From contig NZ_RJJE01000017.1 in NCBI RefSeq assembly GCF_003721565.1, forward strand, positions 1,166,636 through 1,230,635: a stretch of 64,000 bases of DNA, given 5' to 3'. The notes under the pieces were generated by a model. That model was not told where the DNA came from and searched no databases. It saw only the letters and a program-made list of their open reading frames with translations. Below are positions 44,231-53,769 of this stretch, in pieces (position 1 is the first letter of the stretch; each line of letters starts with the position of its first letter). The stretch comes from Rufibacter immobilis (GTDB lineage Bacteria; Bacteroidota; Bacteroidia; Cytophagales; Hymenobacteraceae). Position numbers and translations under genes: made by a program.

Positions 44231-46048
44231 ATGGATAGAAATTCCGCAATAGGCATGGGCCTGATTGCCGCGATTATACTGGTGTACAGTATTTTCTTTA
44301 TGAAAGGGCCTGAGCAAAAGCCGGCTCCGCAAACCAAGAAGACAACTACCGCTGCGGCAAGCAGCACCCCTCCGGCCGATGATTCTCTGGCCACTGCCCA
44401 GCGCGCTGCTCAATTAGGGGAGTTTGGGGCACTGGCCACAGGCCAGAACCAGACTACCGTTCTGGAAAACCAGGTGCTGCGCGTGTCTCTTGGCAGCAAG
44501 GGCGGCCGCGTTGAAGAGGTAGAACTGAAGAACTACAAAACCTGGGACCAAAAGCCGCTCATTCTGTTTGACACCAAGAGCAGCCAGCAGGAATTCAGCT
44601 TTCAGACCAAATCAGGTCACAGTATTCGTTTGTCTGACTTGTTTTTCCAGCCGGCGGCTGTTAAAAACCTGACGGTGAATGAAAAACCAGCCAAGTCCAT
44701 CACTTTCACGGCGCAGGTGGCCCCGGGGCAGGTCATTGAGCAGGTGTACATCCTGAAAGATGATTCTTATGAGGTAGGCTACCAGTTGAACTTCAGAGGC
44801 ATGGAGAATGTGGTGGCACAGCAACCGGTTCTCCTTAGCTGGACCGACGAACTCAAGCGTCTGGAGAAGGACATCAAGCAGAACAGGAACCACTCTACAG
44901 TTAACTACTACACCGCAGACGGCAGTTTTGACAAGATCTCCGCCAGCTCCACTGACGCGGAGACAGAGAAGATTGAGGAGCCCGTTAAATGGGTAGCCAA
45001 TAAGCAGAACTTCTTCACGGCGGCCATCATTGCCCAAAACAGCTTTGCGAACGCCGAGGTGAGCAGCTCCTTCAACGCGGAGGATACCACGCAGGTGAAA
45101 ACGCTGAAGTCCAAACTGACGATTCCGGTGGCCGATGCCTTGACCGGCAAGGCCAACTTCACCTACTTCTTCGGCCCCAATGACTATGATGTCCTGAAGA
45201 ATGTAACCGAAGGCTTTGACGATAACTTGGAGTTAGGCTGGGGAATCTTCGCGTACGTGAACAAACTCCTCATCATTCCAGCGTTTGACTTCTTGGAGGA
45301 TTTCATTCCGTCTTACGGCATTATCATCATCCTGCTGGTGCTCTACATCAAATTGATCCTGAGTCCGCTCACGTACAAGTCTTACATCTCTATGGCCAAG
45401 ATGAAAGTCCTGAAACCGGAGATTGACGCCATCAAGGAGAAGCACGAGGGCGACATGCAGAAGACGCAGGCCGAGACGATGGCCATGTACTCTAAAATGG
45501 GTGTGAACCCTATGAGCGGTTGTATTCCCATGTTGCTGCAGATCCCTATCCTGTTTGCCATGTTCAACTTCTTCCCTAATTCCATTGAACTACGCCAGGA
45601 GCCATTCTTATGGGCGCATGACCTAAGCACCTATGATGTGTTCGCCATGCTGCCGTTTACGATTCCTTTCTATGGAAACCACGTGAGTATGTTCACGCTG
45701 CTCATGACCGCCTCTACCATCTTGTACACGTGGTCTAACAACCAGGTGAGCACGGTGCAGGGCCCCATGAAGTTCTACTCGTACCTCATGCCGGTAATCT
45801 TCATGTTCGTGCTGAACAGTTTCCCGGCGGGTCTCAGCTTCTACTACTTCGTGTCTAACATTGTCACCTTCGGGCAGCAAGCCTTGATCAGACGCTTTGT
45901 AGACGATGCCACCATCCGCAAGAACCTGGAAGAGTATCAGGAGAAAAACAAAGGCAAAGAGCCCAAGGGCGGCTTCCAGAAGCGCTTACAGGAAGCCATG
46001 AAAGCCGCAGCCGAGCAAGAAGCAAAGCGCAAGAAAGGCACCAAATAA
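44231..46048 (+). CDS. yidC: Membrane protein insertase YidC
   Basis: 605 residues. First helix near 5-24 (AIGMGLIAAIILVYSIFFMK), a large periplasmic beta domain (about 70-350), then the conserved insertase core: LILSPLTYKSYISMAKMKVL, MYSKMGVNPMSGCIPMLLQI, and NIVTFGQQALIRRFVDDATI, with a basic C-terminal tail (MKAAAEQEAKRKKGTK). Inserts proteins into the inner membrane with or without Sec. Second gene after pyrG; strong terminator behind it. Confidence 0.97.
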   Translation: MDRNSAIGMGLIAAIILVYSIFFMKGPEQKPAPQTKKTTTAAASSTPPADDSLATAQRAAQLGEFGALATGQNQTTVLENQVLRVSLGSKGGRVEEVELKNYKTWDQKPLILFDTKSSQQEFSFQTKSGHSIRLSDLFFQPAAVKNLTVNEKPAKSITFTAQVAPGQVIEQVYILKDDSYEVGYQLNFRGMENVVAQQPVLLSWTDELKRLEKDIKQNRNHSTVNYYTADGSFDKISASSTDAETEKIEEPVKWVANKQNFFTAAIIAQNSFANAEVSSSFNAEDTTQVKTLKSKLTIPVADALTGKANFTYFFGPNDYDVLKNVTEGFDDNLELGWGIFAYVNKLLIIPAFDFLEDFIPSYGIIIILLVLYIKLILSPLTYKSYISMAKMKVLKPEIDAIKEKHEGDMQKTQAETMAMYSKMGVNPMSGCIPMLLQIPILFAMFNFFPNSIELRQEPFLWAHDLSTYDVFAMLPFTIPFYGNHVSMFTLLMTASTILYTWSNNQVSTVQGPMKFYSYLMPVIFMFVLNSFPAGLSFYYFVSNIVTFGQQALIRRFVDDATIRKNLEEYQEKNKGKEPKGGFQKRLQEAMKAAAEQEAKRKKGTK

Positions 46049-46068
46049 TTGTACCTTCGCTTACACTG

Positions 46069-46098
46069 AAAAGGTCCGGCAAAAGCCGGACCTTTTTT
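46069..46098 (+). terminator. Rho-independent terminator after yidC
   Basis: aaaaggtccggc / gccggacctttt, loop aaaa, then a run of Ts. Confidence 0.92.
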
Positions 46099-46252
46099 GT
46101 TTACAAACCAAGTAATGCAGAATATAATCAATTAGTATTCAATATATTAACCACACCTAACTAACCTAATATTTTAAACAATTTCCTATTAATTAGCACT
46201 CATACCCCGGTCACTATACCCCCCTTTTACTATCTTCCTGTCGCCTTAATTG

Positions 46253-46290
46253 CGTTTAGAGGCTCTTTTTCGAAAAAGAGCCTCTAAACG
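46253..46290. repeat. Dispersed palindromic element with compensating change, perfect 18-bp stem
   Basis: cgtttagaggctcttttt / aaaaagagcctctaaacg, loop cg. Consensus gggg/cccc is gagg/cctc. Confidence 0.95.
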
Positions 46291-46570
46291 GTAACTGCTG
46301 TATGAAACCGGCGGTAAACCTACTGAAGCAGACCTAATCTTCCATCTTTAGCATTGGCATTGTGTCGGCTTCAGGATATCTACCTGGTTGCGTTGCTTCC
46401 GGCTGATCGGTCTGCATCATCAGCTATCAATTTTAGTCTAAACTAATCATGATCAAGCGGATAGGTCTTTAAAGCTCAACCAGCCTTCTAGGTGTGGAAC
46501 AGATCAAAAATGGGGATAAATAACCCTAAAGTGTTAATAAGTTACAGGTAGAAGTCTCTCTATTTTAACT

Positions 46571-46578
46571 TATCTTTG
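46571..46578 (+). promoter_or_regulatory. -7 promoter element of the UPF0173-parA-parB-dapB-lepB run
   Basis: TATCTTTG, perfect TAnnTTTG, about 55 bp before the first ATG. No clear -33 box. Confidence 0.5.
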
Positions 46579-46633
46579 TAGAAACGTATGCTTTACCCCG
46601 TAGTAAAACTAACTACATTGGCAAAAGACAGAC

Positions 46634-47314
46634 ATGAAAATCACTTATTACGGACAATCTTGCTTTCATTTTGACATGGGGGGTACCAAGGTGCTCTTTG
46701 ACCCTTTCATCACCCCCAATGCGTTAGCCTCAGAGATTGACATTGATACCATTGAGTGCGACTACATTCTGCTTTCCCACGGGCACACAGACCACGTGGC
46801 AGATGCGGAGTACCTGCTCAAGAAGACCGGCGCTACCCTGGTGGCTACGTTTGAAATTGTAAGCTGGTATCAGAAAAAGGGGATTGAGAACGTTCATCCT
46901 ATGAACACCGGCGGCAAAGTGCATCTGCCCTTCGGGACGGTGAAGATGGTGAACGCCATTCACTCCAGTTCCCTGCCCGACGGAACCTATGCCGGTAGCG
47001 CTGCAGGCTTTGTGGTGGAGAGTGCTGAGAAGAGCTTCTACTATGCCGGAGACACCGCCCTGCACATGGACATGAAACTGATAGGCGAGCGTTATCACCT
47101 TGATTTCGCCTTGATGCCTATTGGCGACAATTTCACCATGGACGTGGAAGATGCCCTGGTAGCCGCCAATTACGTAAATGTGAAGAAGATCATAGGCATG
47201 CACTATGACACCTTCCCGTACATAGAGATTGATCATGTGGAAGCACTGGAGCTAGCCCGGCGCCAGCAGAAGGAGTTGATTTTGATGGAGATTGGTCAAA
47301 CACTAGAACTGTAA
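46634..47314 (+). CDS. UPF0173 metal-dependent hydrolase (metallo-beta-lactamase fold)
   Basis: 226 residues: metal-binding [15 protein letters not shown] at about 48-62, further ligands in [19 protein letters not shown] and MHYDTFPYI. Start [20 protein letters not shown] is typical for the family. A broad-fold hydrolase whose substrate is not established. Only 8 bp before parA, so it heads the segregation/wall-enzyme operon; a functional tie to it is not evident. Confidence 0.93.
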   Translation: MKITYYGQSCFHFDMGGTKVLFDPFITPNALASEIDIDTIECDYILLSHGHTDHVADAEYLLKKTGATLVATFEIVSWYQKKGIENVHPMNTGGKVHLPFGTVKMVNAIHSSSLPDGTYAGSAAGFVVESAEKSFYYAGDTALHMDMKLIGERYHLDFALMPIGDNFTMDVEDALVAANYVNVKKIIGMHYDTFPYIEIDHVEALELARRQQKELILMEIGQTLEL

Positions 47315-47322
47315 CCTGTAGA

Positions 47323-48102
47323 ATGGGAAAAATAATTGCCGTTGCCAACCAAAAAGGCGGGGTAGGGAAAACCACCTCGGCCATTAACCTGGCAGCAAGC
47401 TTAGCCGCTTTAGAATATAGAACCCTGCTGGTAGATGCTGATCCGCAGGCCAACGCCACCTCAGGCATCGGGTTTGACCCGAAGGACATTGAGAACAGCA
47501 TCTATGAGTGTATGGTAGACCAGGCCAAGGTAGATGACATTATCCTGGCCTCTTCCATCAATTTCCTGGACCTCATCCCGTCTCACATTGACCTGGTGGG
47601 GGCTGAAGTGGAGATGATCAACCTGCCCAACCGCGAGGACAAAATGAAGCAGGTGATGGAGCCCCTCAAGGAGAAGTATGATTTCATCATCATAGACTGC
47701 TCCCCTTCCCTGGGCCTTATCACGGTGAACTCCCTCACAGCGGCGGACTCCGTGATCATTCCGGTGCAGTGCGAGTACTTCGCCTTGGAAGGCTTGGGCA
47801 AGCTCCTGAACACCATCAAAATCATTCAGTCGCGCCTGAACCCAGATCTGGAGATTGAGGGGCTGCTGCTGACCATGTATGACGTGCGTCTGCGCCTGTC
47901 TAACCAGGTGGTGGAGGAAGTGAAAATGCACTTTCAGCAGATGGTTTTTGATACCATCATCCCAAGAAACGTGAAGTTGAGTGAATCACCCAGCTTTGGC
48001 GTGCCAGCCATTCTCCATGACGCAGAAAGCAAGGGAGCCATCAGCTACCTGAACCTTGCCCGTGAGATTGTAGAGAAGAATGGTGTGGCGGTTGCCCAAT
48101 AG
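47323..48102 (+). CDS. parA: Chromosome-partitioning ATPase ParA/Soj
   Basis: 259 residues. Deviant Walker A KGGVGKTT at 11-18 with the signature lysine, Walker A' [12 protein letters not shown], Walker [17 protein letters not shown]. Chromosomal rather than plasmid type by its short N-terminus. It acts with ParB to segregate origins, so the replication origin may lie in the neighbourhood, as is common for this locus. 24 bp before parB. Confidence 0.96.
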   Translation: MGKIIAVANQKGGVGKTTSAINLAASLAALEYRTLLVDADPQANATSGIGFDPKDIENSIYECMVDQAKVDDIILASSINFLDLIPSHIDLVGAEVEMINLPNREDKMKQVMEPLKEKYDFIIIDCSPSLGLITVNSLTAADSVIIPVQCEYFALEGLGKLLNTIKIIQSRLNPDLEIEGLLLTMYDVRLRLSNQVVEEVKMHFQQMVFDTIIPRNVKLSESPSFGVPAILHDAESKGAISYLNLAREIVEKNGVAVAQ

Positions 48103-48126
48103 TACCCTTTAGTATAAAATATCTAC

Positions 48127-49053
48127 ATGTCTGATAATTCAGCCAAGAAAAAATCCGGTGGCCTTGGAAGAGGCCTTAATGCCCTTATTGCGGGTAGTTA
48201 TGACCGCAAAGCCCCAGCTACCCCAGAAACCACTTCATCCACCACAAACGCTGCCAATACCATCGCAGATATTAGCTTAACCCAGATTGAGACCAACCCT
48301 TTCCAGCCGCGTACCCACTTTGACCAAGTGGCTCTGGAAGAATTGGCCGAGTCTATCCGTATACAGGGCATTATTCAGCCTATAACGGTTCGTCAGTTAA
48401 ATGCAGAAGCGTACCAGCTTATATCTGGTGAACGCCGTTTTCAGGCCGCCAAATTAGCCGGACTGGAGACCATTCCCGCCTACATCCGCAAAGCCGATGA
48501 CCAGCAGATGCTGGAAATGGCCTTGATTGAGAACATCCAGCGGGAAAACCTCAACGCTATTGAAATTGCATTAAGCTACCAGCGCTTGCTCTCTGAGTGT
48601 AACCTGAAGCAGGAAGAACTTGGCGAGCGGGTGGGCAAGAAACGCACCACCGTGACCAACTACCTCCGCTTGCTCAAATTGCCGCCAGACATCCAGATCG
48701 GGATCCGGGACAACCTTATCTCCATGGGCCACGCCCGCGCCGTGATCAACATTGATGACGTGGAGAAGCAGCTGGAGGTGTATCGCAAGATTGTGAATGA
48801 AGAGTTGTCTGTACGCAAGGTGGAGGAACTAGTACGTAACATCAACCTTCAGAACAAAAAACCAGATCCGCAGACCAAATTGGATTTGCATCCGTTTGAG
48901 AATGAAGTGAAACGGGTAGAGTCACGGTTATCTTCTTACTTTGGCACCCGCATTCACGTGAAAGCCTCTGCCGAAGGCAAAGGGGAAATCAAAATCCCAT
49001 TTGTATCTGTAGATGAGCTGAACCGGATTCTGGAAATCTTAAACTATGCTTAA
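48127..49053 (+). CDS. parB: Chromosome-partitioning protein ParB/Spo0J (CTPase)
   Basis: 308 residues. CTP-binding motifs NPFQPRTHFD, SIRIQGIIQPITVR and GERRFQAAKLAGL, then ALIENIQRENLNAIEIALSY, a helix-turn-helix around KRTTVTNYLRLLKLP, and a C-terminal dimerisation helix (VDELNRILEILNYA). Loads on parS sites and slides as a clamp. The stop overlaps the DUF5683 start by 8 bp. A weak parS-like palindrome TTCACGTGAA lies inside the gene at 48953-48962. Confidence 0.96.
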   Translation: MSDNSAKKKSGGLGRGLNALIAGSYDRKAPATPETTSSTTNAANTIADISLTQIETNPFQPRTHFDQVALEELAESIRIQGIIQPITVRQLNAEAYQLISGERRFQAAKLAGLETIPAYIRKADDQQMLEMALIENIQRENLNAIEIALSYQRLLSECNLKQEELGERVGKKRTTVTNYLRLLKLPPDIQIGIRDNLISMGHARAVINIDDVEKQLEVYRKIVNEELSVRKVEELVRNINLQNKKPDPQTKLDLHPFENEVKRVESRLSSYFGTRIHVKASAEGKGEIKIPFVSVDELNRILEILNYA

Positions 49054-49723
49054 AAGCAAGAGCTCGCTGCTAGTAGTGGCATTTCTATTAGGTGCCTTTG
49101 CCCTGGGACTCACTCCCGGCGCAAAGGCACAAGTCATTACGGCTACCCCAGACTCTGTGCGCGTTCCCACCACAACCATTACCACAGACACGGCCAAACT
49201 TCCTCCTCCCAGAAATGTGAAGGAAGCTATTGGCTGGTGGAAAAAACCGGCGCAGGCAGCTTTTTACTCGGCCATTGTACCGGGGCTGGGGCAGGCATAT
49301 AACCGTAGCTACTGGAAGATTCCGTTGGTGTATGCCACCGGGGCTGTCATAGGGTACTTTATTTATGACAACAACCGCAAATACCAGGGTTTTGTGGAGG
49401 CCATCAAACTACGGACCGATGGTGACCCTAAGACAGTTGACGCTTATGTAGAAGAAGGTTATTATTCTGTGGGGCAACCCAATGACCAAGGTACCATCAA
49501 TTTGCGGCGGTCCAGAGACTTCTTTAGAAAATACCGCGATCTGGATATTATCTTAGGGATATTGGCGTGGGGACTTAATGTGATGGAAGCCCACGTAGAT
49601 GCCCATCTGAAAGCATTTGATGTAAGCGAGGATCTTTCCTTTAAATTACAGCCTAGCTTGCAGCCAATGGCGGGAACACGGTCTTACGCAGCAGGTTTTT
49701 CTCTTCAATTCAAACTTAAATAA
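49046..49723 (+). CDS. DUF5683 membrane/exported protein
   Basis: 225 residues: signal peptide (LLVVAFLLGAFALGLTPGAK), a linker, then the DUF5683 pattern WWKKPAQAAFYSAIVPGLGQ, AYNRSYWKIPLVYATGAVIG and YRDLDIILGILAWGLNVMEA with AHVDAHLKAFDVSEDLSFKL. Function unknown; the position between parB and dapB is conserved in Bacteroidetes as far as I recall. Overlaps parB by 8 bp and ends 4 bp before dapB. Confidence 0.9.
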   Translation: MLKSKSSLLVVAFLLGAFALGLTPGAKAQVITATPDSVRVPTTTITTDTAKLPPPRNVKEAIGWWKKPAQAAFYSAIVPGLGQAYNRSYWKIPLVYATGAVIGYFIYDNNRKYQGFVEAIKLRTDGDPKTVDAYVEEGYYSVGQPNDQGTINLRRSRDFFRKYRDLDIILGILAWGLNVMEAHVDAHLKAFDVSEDLSFKLQPSLQPMAGTRSYAAGFSLQFKLK

Positions 49724-49727
49724 CAAA

Positions 49728-50444
49728 ATGCGCATTTTACTGATTGGTTACGGAAAAATGGGGCAGACCATTGAACGTCTGGCCTTGGCCAAAGGGCATG
49801 AGATAGTGGCTGCCCTCACGGTAAATGATGCAGACCGTCTTTCCTCCTACACCGCAGACCAGGTTGACGTGGCCATAGAATTTACGAGCCCAGATGCGGC
49901 GGTAGGGAACATGATCACCTGCTTTGAGAAAAAAATTCCGGTAGTATGTGGTACTACCGGTTGGCTGCAGCACCTGCCCCTCATCAAAGAGAAATGCCAG
50001 GAGCACCAAGGTTCTCTTTTCTATACTTCCAACTTCAGTGTGGGGGTGAACCTGTTTTTCCACTTCAATGAGTATGTGGCGGCTAAAATGCAGCAGTACC
50101 CAGAGTATGCGGTACAGGTGAAAGAGATTCACCACGTACACAAACTGGACCAGCCCAGCGGCACCGCTCTTTCCATTGCCGATGGAATTCTGAAGCATTA
50201 CCCCCAGAAACACGGATGGATCAATGATATAAGCCAGGAACCGGAACTGCTGAGCGTAGTTTCTGAGCGTGAAGGTGAAGTTGTAGGAACACACATTGTG
50301 CAATACACTTCAGAAAATGATACCTTTGAACTTCACCACATTGCACATAGCAGAGAAGGATTTGCCTCTGGCGCAGTACTGGCCGCCGAATGGCTGCCGG
50401 GCCGTCAAGGAATCTTTGGCATGACTGATCTGCTTCAACTCTAA
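49728..50444 (+). CDS. dapB: 4-hydroxy-tetrahydrodipicolinate reductase
   Basis: Reduces the DapA product in lysine and diaminopimelate synthesis. 238 residues, the short Bacteroidetes form. Nucleotide-binding start MRILLIGYGKMGQTIERLAL; VCGTTGWLQHLP; catalytic motif HHVHKLDQPSGTALSIAD. It links the operon to peptidoglycan precursor supply. 10 bp before lepB. Confidence 0.96.
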   Translation: MRILLIGYGKMGQTIERLALAKGHEIVAALTVNDADRLSSYTADQVDVAIEFTSPDAAVGNMITCFEKKIPVVCGTTGWLQHLPLIKEKCQEHQGSLFYTSNFSVGVNLFFHFNEYVAAKMQQYPEYAVQVKEIHHVHKLDQPSGTALSIADGILKHYPQKHGWINDISQEPELLSVVSEREGEVVGTHIVQYTSENDTFELHHIAHSREGFASGAVLAAEWLPGRQGIFGMTDLLQL

Positions 50445-50454
50445 ACCTGTTTGC

Positions 50455-51561
50455 ATGAGCATCCGTTTTTGGACTAAGAAAGACACCAAGCCTAAACAGA
50501 AGAAAGGCTTTTTCAGGGAATGGGGAGACGCCATTCTATTTGCGGTAGTGGCAGCCACCTTGATTAGATGGGCTACTTTTGAGGCCTATACCATTCCTAC
50601 TCCGTCAATGGAGAAGTCTTTGCTGGTAGGCGATTATCTTTTTGTAAGCAAGCTGCATTACGGTCCGCGCACTCCCATTACGCCTTTGCAGGTGCCGCTT
50701 ACGCACCAGACCATCTGGGGCACCAATATACCCTCTTACTCAAAGGCCATTCAGCTGAACTCTTACCGTTTGCCGGGCTTCACCACCGTGAAAAACAACG
50801 ACGTGGTGGTGTTCAACTGGCCCGCCGATGAAGCCCATCCTACCGACCTGCGCATGAATTACATCAAACGCTGCATTGGTATTGCCGGCGATAAAATTGA
50901 GATGCGAGACATGCAGGTGTACATCAATGACAAACTGGTGCCGGAGCCGGAAAGAGTGCAGTATGCCTACGGCCTGCTCACCACCACCCCCATCAACGAC
51001 AAGTTCTTTAAAGAGCATGACATCACAGACCTGCAACCAGCGTACGGGGGCATAGGCTACGTAATCAATACTACCCCGGCTACCGCCGAGAAACTGAAAG
51101 GCTTTGACTTCATCAAAGAAGTCATCCTCTACAAAGACAGCGTGGGCTCCGTGCGGGCAGATGTGTTTCCGTTCAAGCCGTCCATCTATCCGTACAACAA
51201 AGACAACTTCGGGCCTTTCATCATCCCTAAAGAGGGCATGACCGTAGACATCAACCCTATGACCATTCCGCTGTACGAAATGGTGATCAGGAAATATGAA
51301 GGCTTTGATCCTAAACAAGTGGCGATTTCTGACAATAAAATTCTGATTAACGGCCAGGAAATCAAGAAATACACCTTCAAGCAGGACTACTACTGGATGA
51401 TGGGCGATAACCGCCACAACTCAGAGGATTCTCGCTATTGGGGCTTTGTGCCGGAAGACCACGTAGTAGGCAAGGCGGTTTTGATTTGGATGTCCGCTGA
51501 CCCAACCGAGAGCCTGTTCAATAAAATCCGCTGGAGCAGAATCTTCAAAGGCATAGAGTAA
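50455..51561 (+). CDS. lepB: Signal peptidase I
   Basis: Removes signal peptides at the inner membrane. 368 residues, long as usual in Bacteroidetes. One N-terminal helix (DAILFAVVAATLIRWATFEA), nucleophile Ser51 in YTIPTPSMEKSLLVGDYL, general base Lys138 in NYIKRCIGIAGDKIEM, and the closing box MMGDNRHNSEDSRYWGFVP. About 160 extra residues lie between the Lys box and the last box. Last gene of the operon; a half palindrome and a terminator follow. Confidence 0.96.
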   Translation: MSIRFWTKKDTKPKQKKGFFREWGDAILFAVVAATLIRWATFEAYTIPTPSMEKSLLVGDYLFVSKLHYGPRTPITPLQVPLTHQTIWGTNIPSYSKAIQLNSYRLPGFTTVKNNDVVVFNWPADEAHPTDLRMNYIKRCIGIAGDKIEMRDMQVYINDKLVPEPERVQYAYGLLTTTPINDKFFKEHDITDLQPAYGGIGYVINTTPATAEKLKGFDFIKEVILYKDSVGSVRADVFPFKPSIYPYNKDNFGPFIIPKEGMTVDINPMTIPLYEMVIRKYEGFDPKQVAISDNKILINGQEIKKYTFKQDYYWMMGDNRHNSEDSRYWGFVPEDHVVGKAVLIWMSADPTESLFNKIRWSRIFKGIE

Positions 51562-51566
51562 AATTT

Positions 51567-51592
51567 GCGTTTAGCGGCTCTTTTTCCAAAAG
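51567..51592. repeat. Left half of a dispersed palindromic element
   Basis: gcgtttagcggctctttttc only; the right arm is absent and a normal terminator hairpin begins 15 bp on. Confidence 0.7.
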
Positions 51593-51606
51593 AAGGGCAA
51601 AATCAG

Positions 51607-51647
51607 AAAAGTGCAGGTCGGCTGAATCAGTTGGTCTGCACTTTTTT
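51607..51647 (+). terminator. Rho-independent terminator after lepB
   Basis: aaaagtgcag / ctgcactttt with a 19-nt loop, then Ts. Confidence 0.8.
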
Positions 51648-51702
51648 ATGGTTTTCAGGAAAGCAGAAGAAAATCTATCTTGAGACGTAAAACTCTTCTC
51701 CC

Positions 51703-52503
51703 ATGCGCCCGCTCCTACTTTTTCTGATCTTTTCCGTCCGCATTTTCCAATCACAGGCAGCCGATGGACTGCCGAAGCCGAAGCAGGACACTCCCAAAAA
51801 AGCAACAAGCTACCAGGGAGCCATCATCAGGGCCGACTCCCAAGAGAAGAAGATCACCTTGCTGTTCACCGGACATGAATTTGCCGATGGTTATCCGGTG
51901 ATCAGGCAAACGTTGCAGAAGCACAAAATCAAAGCTGCATTTTTCCTGACCGGCGACTTCTACCGGAATCCTACGTTTGCCGCCGTAATTAGAGGCCTCA
52001 AAAAAGACGGTCATTATCTGGGGGCGCACTCAGACAAGCACCTCCTGTACACCGATTGGGGGAAACGTGATTCTACGCTGGTGACCAAGGAGCGATTCAC
52101 AGAAGATCTGCTGGCCAATTACGCGGAGATGGAAAAACATAGAATCAAGCGGAAAGCGGCTCCCTACTTTTTGCCGCCCTATGAATGGTACAACCAAGAG
52201 ATCGCTGACTGGACAAGCGAGTTGGGTTTTACCTTGATCAACCACACCCCCGGCACCCTCTCCCACGCCGATTATACCTACCCTAGCCTGGGAAAACAGT
52301 ACCGAAGCAGTGAGGTCATCTCTAATTCAATTTTGACTTACGAACAGAAAGACCCCAAGGGCCTGAACGGCTTCCTGCTTCTGCTACACCTGGGCACAGA
52401 TCCTGCCAGAACAGATAAATTCTATCTTCACTTAGATCAACTCATCTTCCAGCTCAAGGCCAGAGGCTACCAGTTTGTATCTTTACCTCAAGCGTTGAAA
52501 TAG
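51703..52503 (+). CDS. Polysaccharide deacetylase family protein with altered motif 1
   Basis: 266 residues: signal peptide, then a NodB-like barrel. Motif 2 is intact as GAHSDKHLLY (His109, His113) and motif 3 as YFLPPYEWYN. Motif 1, normally TFDDG, reads LLFTGHEFADG (53-63), keeping one Asp (Asp62) but with His/Glu and an insertion. Late motif LLLLHLGTDPARTDK is present. It could still bind metal and act on N-acetylated or O-acylated glycans, or be a relative with changed chemistry. Single gene. Confidence 0.85.
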   Translation: MRPLLLFLIFSVRIFQSQAADGLPKPKQDTPKKATSYQGAIIRADSQEKKITLLFTGHEFADGYPVIRQTLQKHKIKAAFFLTGDFYRNPTFAAVIRGLKKDGHYLGAHSDKHLLYTDWGKRDSTLVTKERFTEDLLANYAEMEKHRIKRKAAPYFLPPYEWYNQEIADWTSELGFTLINHTPGTLSHADYTYPSLGKQYRSSEVISNSILTYEQKDPKGLNGFLLLLHLGTDPARTDKFYLHLDQLIFQLKARGYQFVSLPQALK

Positions 52504-52534
52504 CCAATAAAGTCATAAAGCCAGTAACAGCTTT

Positions 52535-52576
52535 CCCGTTTAGGGGCTGTTTTTCGAAAAAGAGCCCCTAAACGGG
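52535..52576. repeat. Dispersed palindromic element, one mismatch
   Basis: cccgtttaggggct / agcccctaaacggg around gttttt cg aaaaag; G faces G at one position. Between convergent genes. Confidence 0.93.
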
Positions 52577-52584
52577 ATTTTATA

Positions 52585-53247
52585 TTACCACTCAATCTCC
52601 GGCAACTGGTGCTGCCGCAGGTATGCGTTGGCCTTACTGAAATGCCGGGTCCCAAAGAAACCTTTGTCGGCGGCAAACGGCGAAGGGTGGGCGGCTTTGA
52701 GTACTAAGTGTTTTTTCTCGTCAATGATGAGGCCTTTCTTCTGGGCATAGGCTCCCCACAGCAGGAACACCACGTGCTCTTTCAGGTCAGACACCTTTTG
52801 GATGACGGCATCTGTGAACTCTTCCCAGCCTTTTTTCTGGTGGGAGCCCGCCTGGTGCGCCCGCACCGTGAGGGTAGCGTTCAGCAGCAGCACCCCCTGC
52901 TCCGCCCATCTTTCCAGATTTCCTGATCTGGGTATCGGTTTTCCCAAATCTGCCTCTATTTCTTTAAATATGTTAAGTAAAGAAGGCGGGGTTCTCATGC
53001 CTTCGGCGACGGAGAAAGCCAAGCCATTGGCCTGCCCTTGGCCGTGGTACGGGTCCTGCCCCAGAATGACTACGCGCACTTTGTCAAAGGGGCATTCATC
53101 AAAGGCATGGAAAATCTGGCGGCCCGGCGGAAACACCTCAGTGGTAGCGTATTCGTCCTTCACAAACCGGATCAGGTTCTGGAAATACGGCTTCTCAAAC
53201 TCGTCCTGGAGAACCTGCTGCCAGCTGCTTTCAATTTTTACCTGCAT
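52585..53247 (-). CDS. ung: Uracil-DNA glycosylase, family 1
   Basis: Base-excision repair enzyme removing uracil from DNA. 220 residues; water-activating motif GQDPYHGQGQANGLAFSV with Asp65 and His68, LLLNATLTVRA, and the leucine-loop region HPSPFAADKGFFGTRHFS with His187. In the loop Phe-Ala-Ala stands where HPSPLSA is usual, a mild variation. Single gene, convergent with the deacetylase. Confidence 0.96.
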   Translation of the reverse strand: MQVKIESSWQQVLQDEFEKPYFQNLIRFVKDEYATTEVFPPGRQIFHAFDECPFDKVRVVILGQDPYHGQGQANGLAFSVAEGMRTPPSLLNIFKEIEADLGKPIPRSGNLERWAEQGVLLLNATLTVRAHQAGSHQKKGWEEFTDAVIQKVSDLKEHVVFLLWGAYAQKKGLIIDEKKHLVLKAAHPSPFAADKGFFGTRHFSKANAYLRQHQLPEIEW

Positions 53248-53353
53248 AGAAGAGGTAGTTTTATGGGTTTTTAGCTTATTTTTACTTGAGAATCAGGTTG
53301 GCAAAACTAAAAAGCCGTAAAACCTGTTCCTATTATACCTAAACAAGGTACGC

Positions 53354-53740
53354 ATGGATACGAAAACAACCCAAGGAGTAACCGTCAACGTCACGACCAA
53401 TTACCTCCCTGACTATTCCAGTCCCGCGCAGCAACACTTTGTCTTCGCTTACAAGATCACCATTCAGAACAACAGCGAATTTACGGTAAAGTTATTACGC
53501 CGCCACTGGCATATCTATGATTCCAACAACGAGGTGCGAGAAGTGGAGGGCGAAGGCGTAGTAGGGCAACAACCGGTTCTGGAACCCGGCGAGAGCCACC
53601 AGTATGTTTCTGGCTGCAACTTAAAAACCAGCATTGGCAAGATGACCGGCACGTTCCTGATGGAGCGCCTGGTAGACGGCCGCCAGTTTCACGTGTCTAT
53701 CCCGGAGTTCACACTCATCATCCCGTACAAGTTAAACTAA
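53354..53740 (+). CDS. apaG: ApaG family protein
   Basis: 128 residues, full length for ApaG, a single fibronectin-like beta domain linked to Co2+/Mg2+ resistance in enterobacteria. Signature VREVEGEGVVGQQPVLEPGE, then YVSGCNLKTSIGKMTGTFLM. Biochemical role unsettled. 29 bp before the methyltransferase ATG, so the two may be co-transcribed. Confidence 0.95.
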   Translation: MDTKTTQGVTVNVTTNYLPDYSSPAQQHFVFAYKITIQNNSEFTVKLLRRHWHIYDSNNEVREVEGEGVVGQQPVLEPGESHQYVSGCNLKTSIGKMTGTFLMERLVDGRQFHVSIPEFTLIIPYKLN

Positions 53741-53769
53741 TCCCGCTTCTGGCTTTGCAGCACGCCGCC

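Larger units (their letters stand above)
46099..46633. other. Intergenic region, 535 bp
   Basis: The longest stretch without a gene apart from the 27-kb RNA locus. It holds a perfect palindromic element (46253-46290) and a -7 element TATCTTTG (46571-46578) for the downstream operon. Nothing else is recognised in 46291-46560. Confidence 0.55.

Noticed and set aside
51545-51808. 87-codon minus-strand frame after lepB
   Set aside because: Runs through a half palindrome and a terminator and into the start of the deacetylase gene on the other strand; no domain features.
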